Positions 63,426 to 64,000 of a DNA stretch of 64,000 nucleotides are shown piece by piece. Below the pieces are notes generated by a model that searched no databases, was not told the DNA's origin, and saw nothing but the letters and a program-made list of their open reading frames with translations. How positions within the stretch are numbered: position 1 is the first letter of the stretch; every line of letters starts with the position of its first letter. The DNA is from Vineibacter terrae (GTDB lineage Bacteria; Pseudomonadota; Alphaproteobacteria; Reyranellales; Reyranellaceae). The translations under genes were made by a program, and so were the position numbers. The DNA lies in the NCBI RefSeq assembly GCF_008039615.1, contig NZ_VDUZ01000042.1, positions 1 through 64,000 on the forward strand. Direction: 5' to 3'.

Positions 63426-63454
63426 TATATCGACCGGGAGCATGGAGCGCCAAC

Positions 63455-63709
63455 ATGGATGTCCTGACCTATTCGGATACGCGGGCAAATCTGAAGGACG
63501 TGATGGAACGCGTCGTGCGGGACCGCACGCCGGTCGTGATCACGCGTCAGAAAGCCGAGGCCGTGGTGATGGTGTCGCTTTCCGACTGGAACGCGATGGA
63601 AGAGACCCTGCACCTGCTCTCGACACCCGCCAACGCCAAGCGTCTGCGCGAGTCCATCCGGGAGCTGGACGCGGACGGCGGCAGCGCGCGCACGCTGTCC
63701 GACGAGTGA
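63455..63709 (+). CDS. yefM: YefM-type (Phd/YefM) antitoxin
   Basis: 84 residues. The N-terminal DNA-binding part MDVLTYSDTRANLKDVMERV and PVVITRQKAEAVVMVSLSDW are typical of YefM. The C-terminal segment (about 60-84; RLRESIRELDADGG) would wrap and inhibit the toxin. GGAG 7 bases upstream. Its stop overlaps the toxin GTG start (GTGA). Confidence 0.93.
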   Translation: MDVLTYSDTRANLKDVMERVVRDRTPVVITRQKAEAVVMVSLSDWNAMEETLHLLSTPANAKRLRESIRELDADGGSARTLSDE

Positions 63710-63972
63710 AGCTCCTCTTCTCCGGCGCGGCGTGGGAGGACTACCAGCACTGGGTCGCGTCGGACCCGAACGTGCTGGACCGCCTGAACGCCCTGATCCG
63801 GGAATGCCGGCGTACGCCGTTCACCGGCACCGGAAAGCCCGAGGCCCTCAAGGGCGATCTCAAGGGATGGTGGTCGCGGCGGATCACGCTGGAGGATCGG
63901 CTGGTTTATCGTGTTCGCGGTGTCGCACCCGACCAAGTGCTTGAGATCGCGCAGTGCCGGTTCCACTACTGA
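63706..63972 (+). CDS. yoeB: YoeB-type toxin (Txe/YoeB mRNA interferase)
   Basis: 88 residues with a GTG start overlapping yefM. Ribosome-dependent mRNA interferase. LLFSGAAWEDYQHWVASD at the start, RRTPFTGTGKPEALKGDLKG, WWSRRITLEDRLVYRV with the catalytic Glu/Arg positions, and the conserved C-terminus CRFHY with the catalytic His and terminal Tyr. Complete and apparently functional. Confidence 0.94.
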   Translation: MKLLFSGAAWEDYQHWVASDPNVLDRLNALIRECRRTPFTGTGKPEALKGDLKGWWSRRITLEDRLVYRVRGVAPDQVLEIAQCRFHY

Positions 63973-64000
63973 AGGGCGCCCGCAGCGTCTGATCGTCTCG

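Overview
The window is a high-GC (roughly two thirds G+C) chromosomal segment of an alphaproteobacterium. Support comes from the aa3 oxidase cluster order ctaC-ctaD-ctaB-coxF-ctaG-ctaE-DUF983-SURF1, the block nlpD-like/pcm/surE/serS/tatC, a DUF4170 protein, NasS/NasT, an ETF-beta lysine methyltransferase and a plant-type GshA. A Rhodospirillales or Reyranella-like member fits best, but the genus cannot be fixed from the sequence alone. No rRNA, tRNA, CRISPR array, prophage or transposase was recognised.

Layout. 0-6 kb: a membrane-fusion protein ending in a broken junction with an ABC-permease fragment, citramalate synthase, a ribosome-hibernation/cold-shock fusion, a glyoxalase remnant, an FAD-linked D-lactate/glycolate-type dehydrogenase, and a long nested inverted repeat. 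6-20 kb: a complete nitrate assimilation region. It holds nasS-nrtA-nrtB-nrtD-FAD subunit-nasA on the minus strand, nasT, and on the plus strand nirA, a flavoprotein reductase and cysG. 20-37 kb: housekeeping genes (ridA, nlpD-like, pcm, surE, serS, tatC, an M32 carboxypeptidase), the aa3 cytochrome oxidase operon, tldD and two small secreted proteins. 37-45 kb: a seven-gene operon with a complete BMP-type ABC importer, a formamidase and two isochorismatase-fold amidohydrolases. 45-64 kb: mixed genes (MFS, DUF1127-GNAT fusion, gshA, rsmE, ubiA, ETF-beta methyltransferase, CreA, an unusual DnaK-lobe repeat protein, DUF4170, ubiD, D-cysteine desulfhydrase-like, MNT/HEPN pair, Usp, leuA, and a YefM/YoeB toxin-antitoxin module at the right edge).

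How it works together. Nitrogen acquisition is the main theme. Both nitrate operons start at good sigma-54 (-24/-12) promoters. Within a few bases of the predicted start, each transcript folds into two consecutive hairpins with hexanucleotide loops that have A at position 1 and G at position 4. That is the target described for ANTAR antiterminators, and the ANTAR protein NasT and its nitrate-sensing partner NasS are encoded between and within these operons. The model is that nitrogen limitation opens the promoters and nitrate (through NasS releasing NasT) lets the leaders be read through. The amide/ureide operon at 37-45 kb has its own sigma-54 promoter and may scavenge formamide, biuret or related compounds.

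Four families of palindromic intergenic repeats recur through the window. Other points of interest are a membrane-anchored protein built from two copies of a DnaK nucleotide-binding-domain segment, and several domain fusions.
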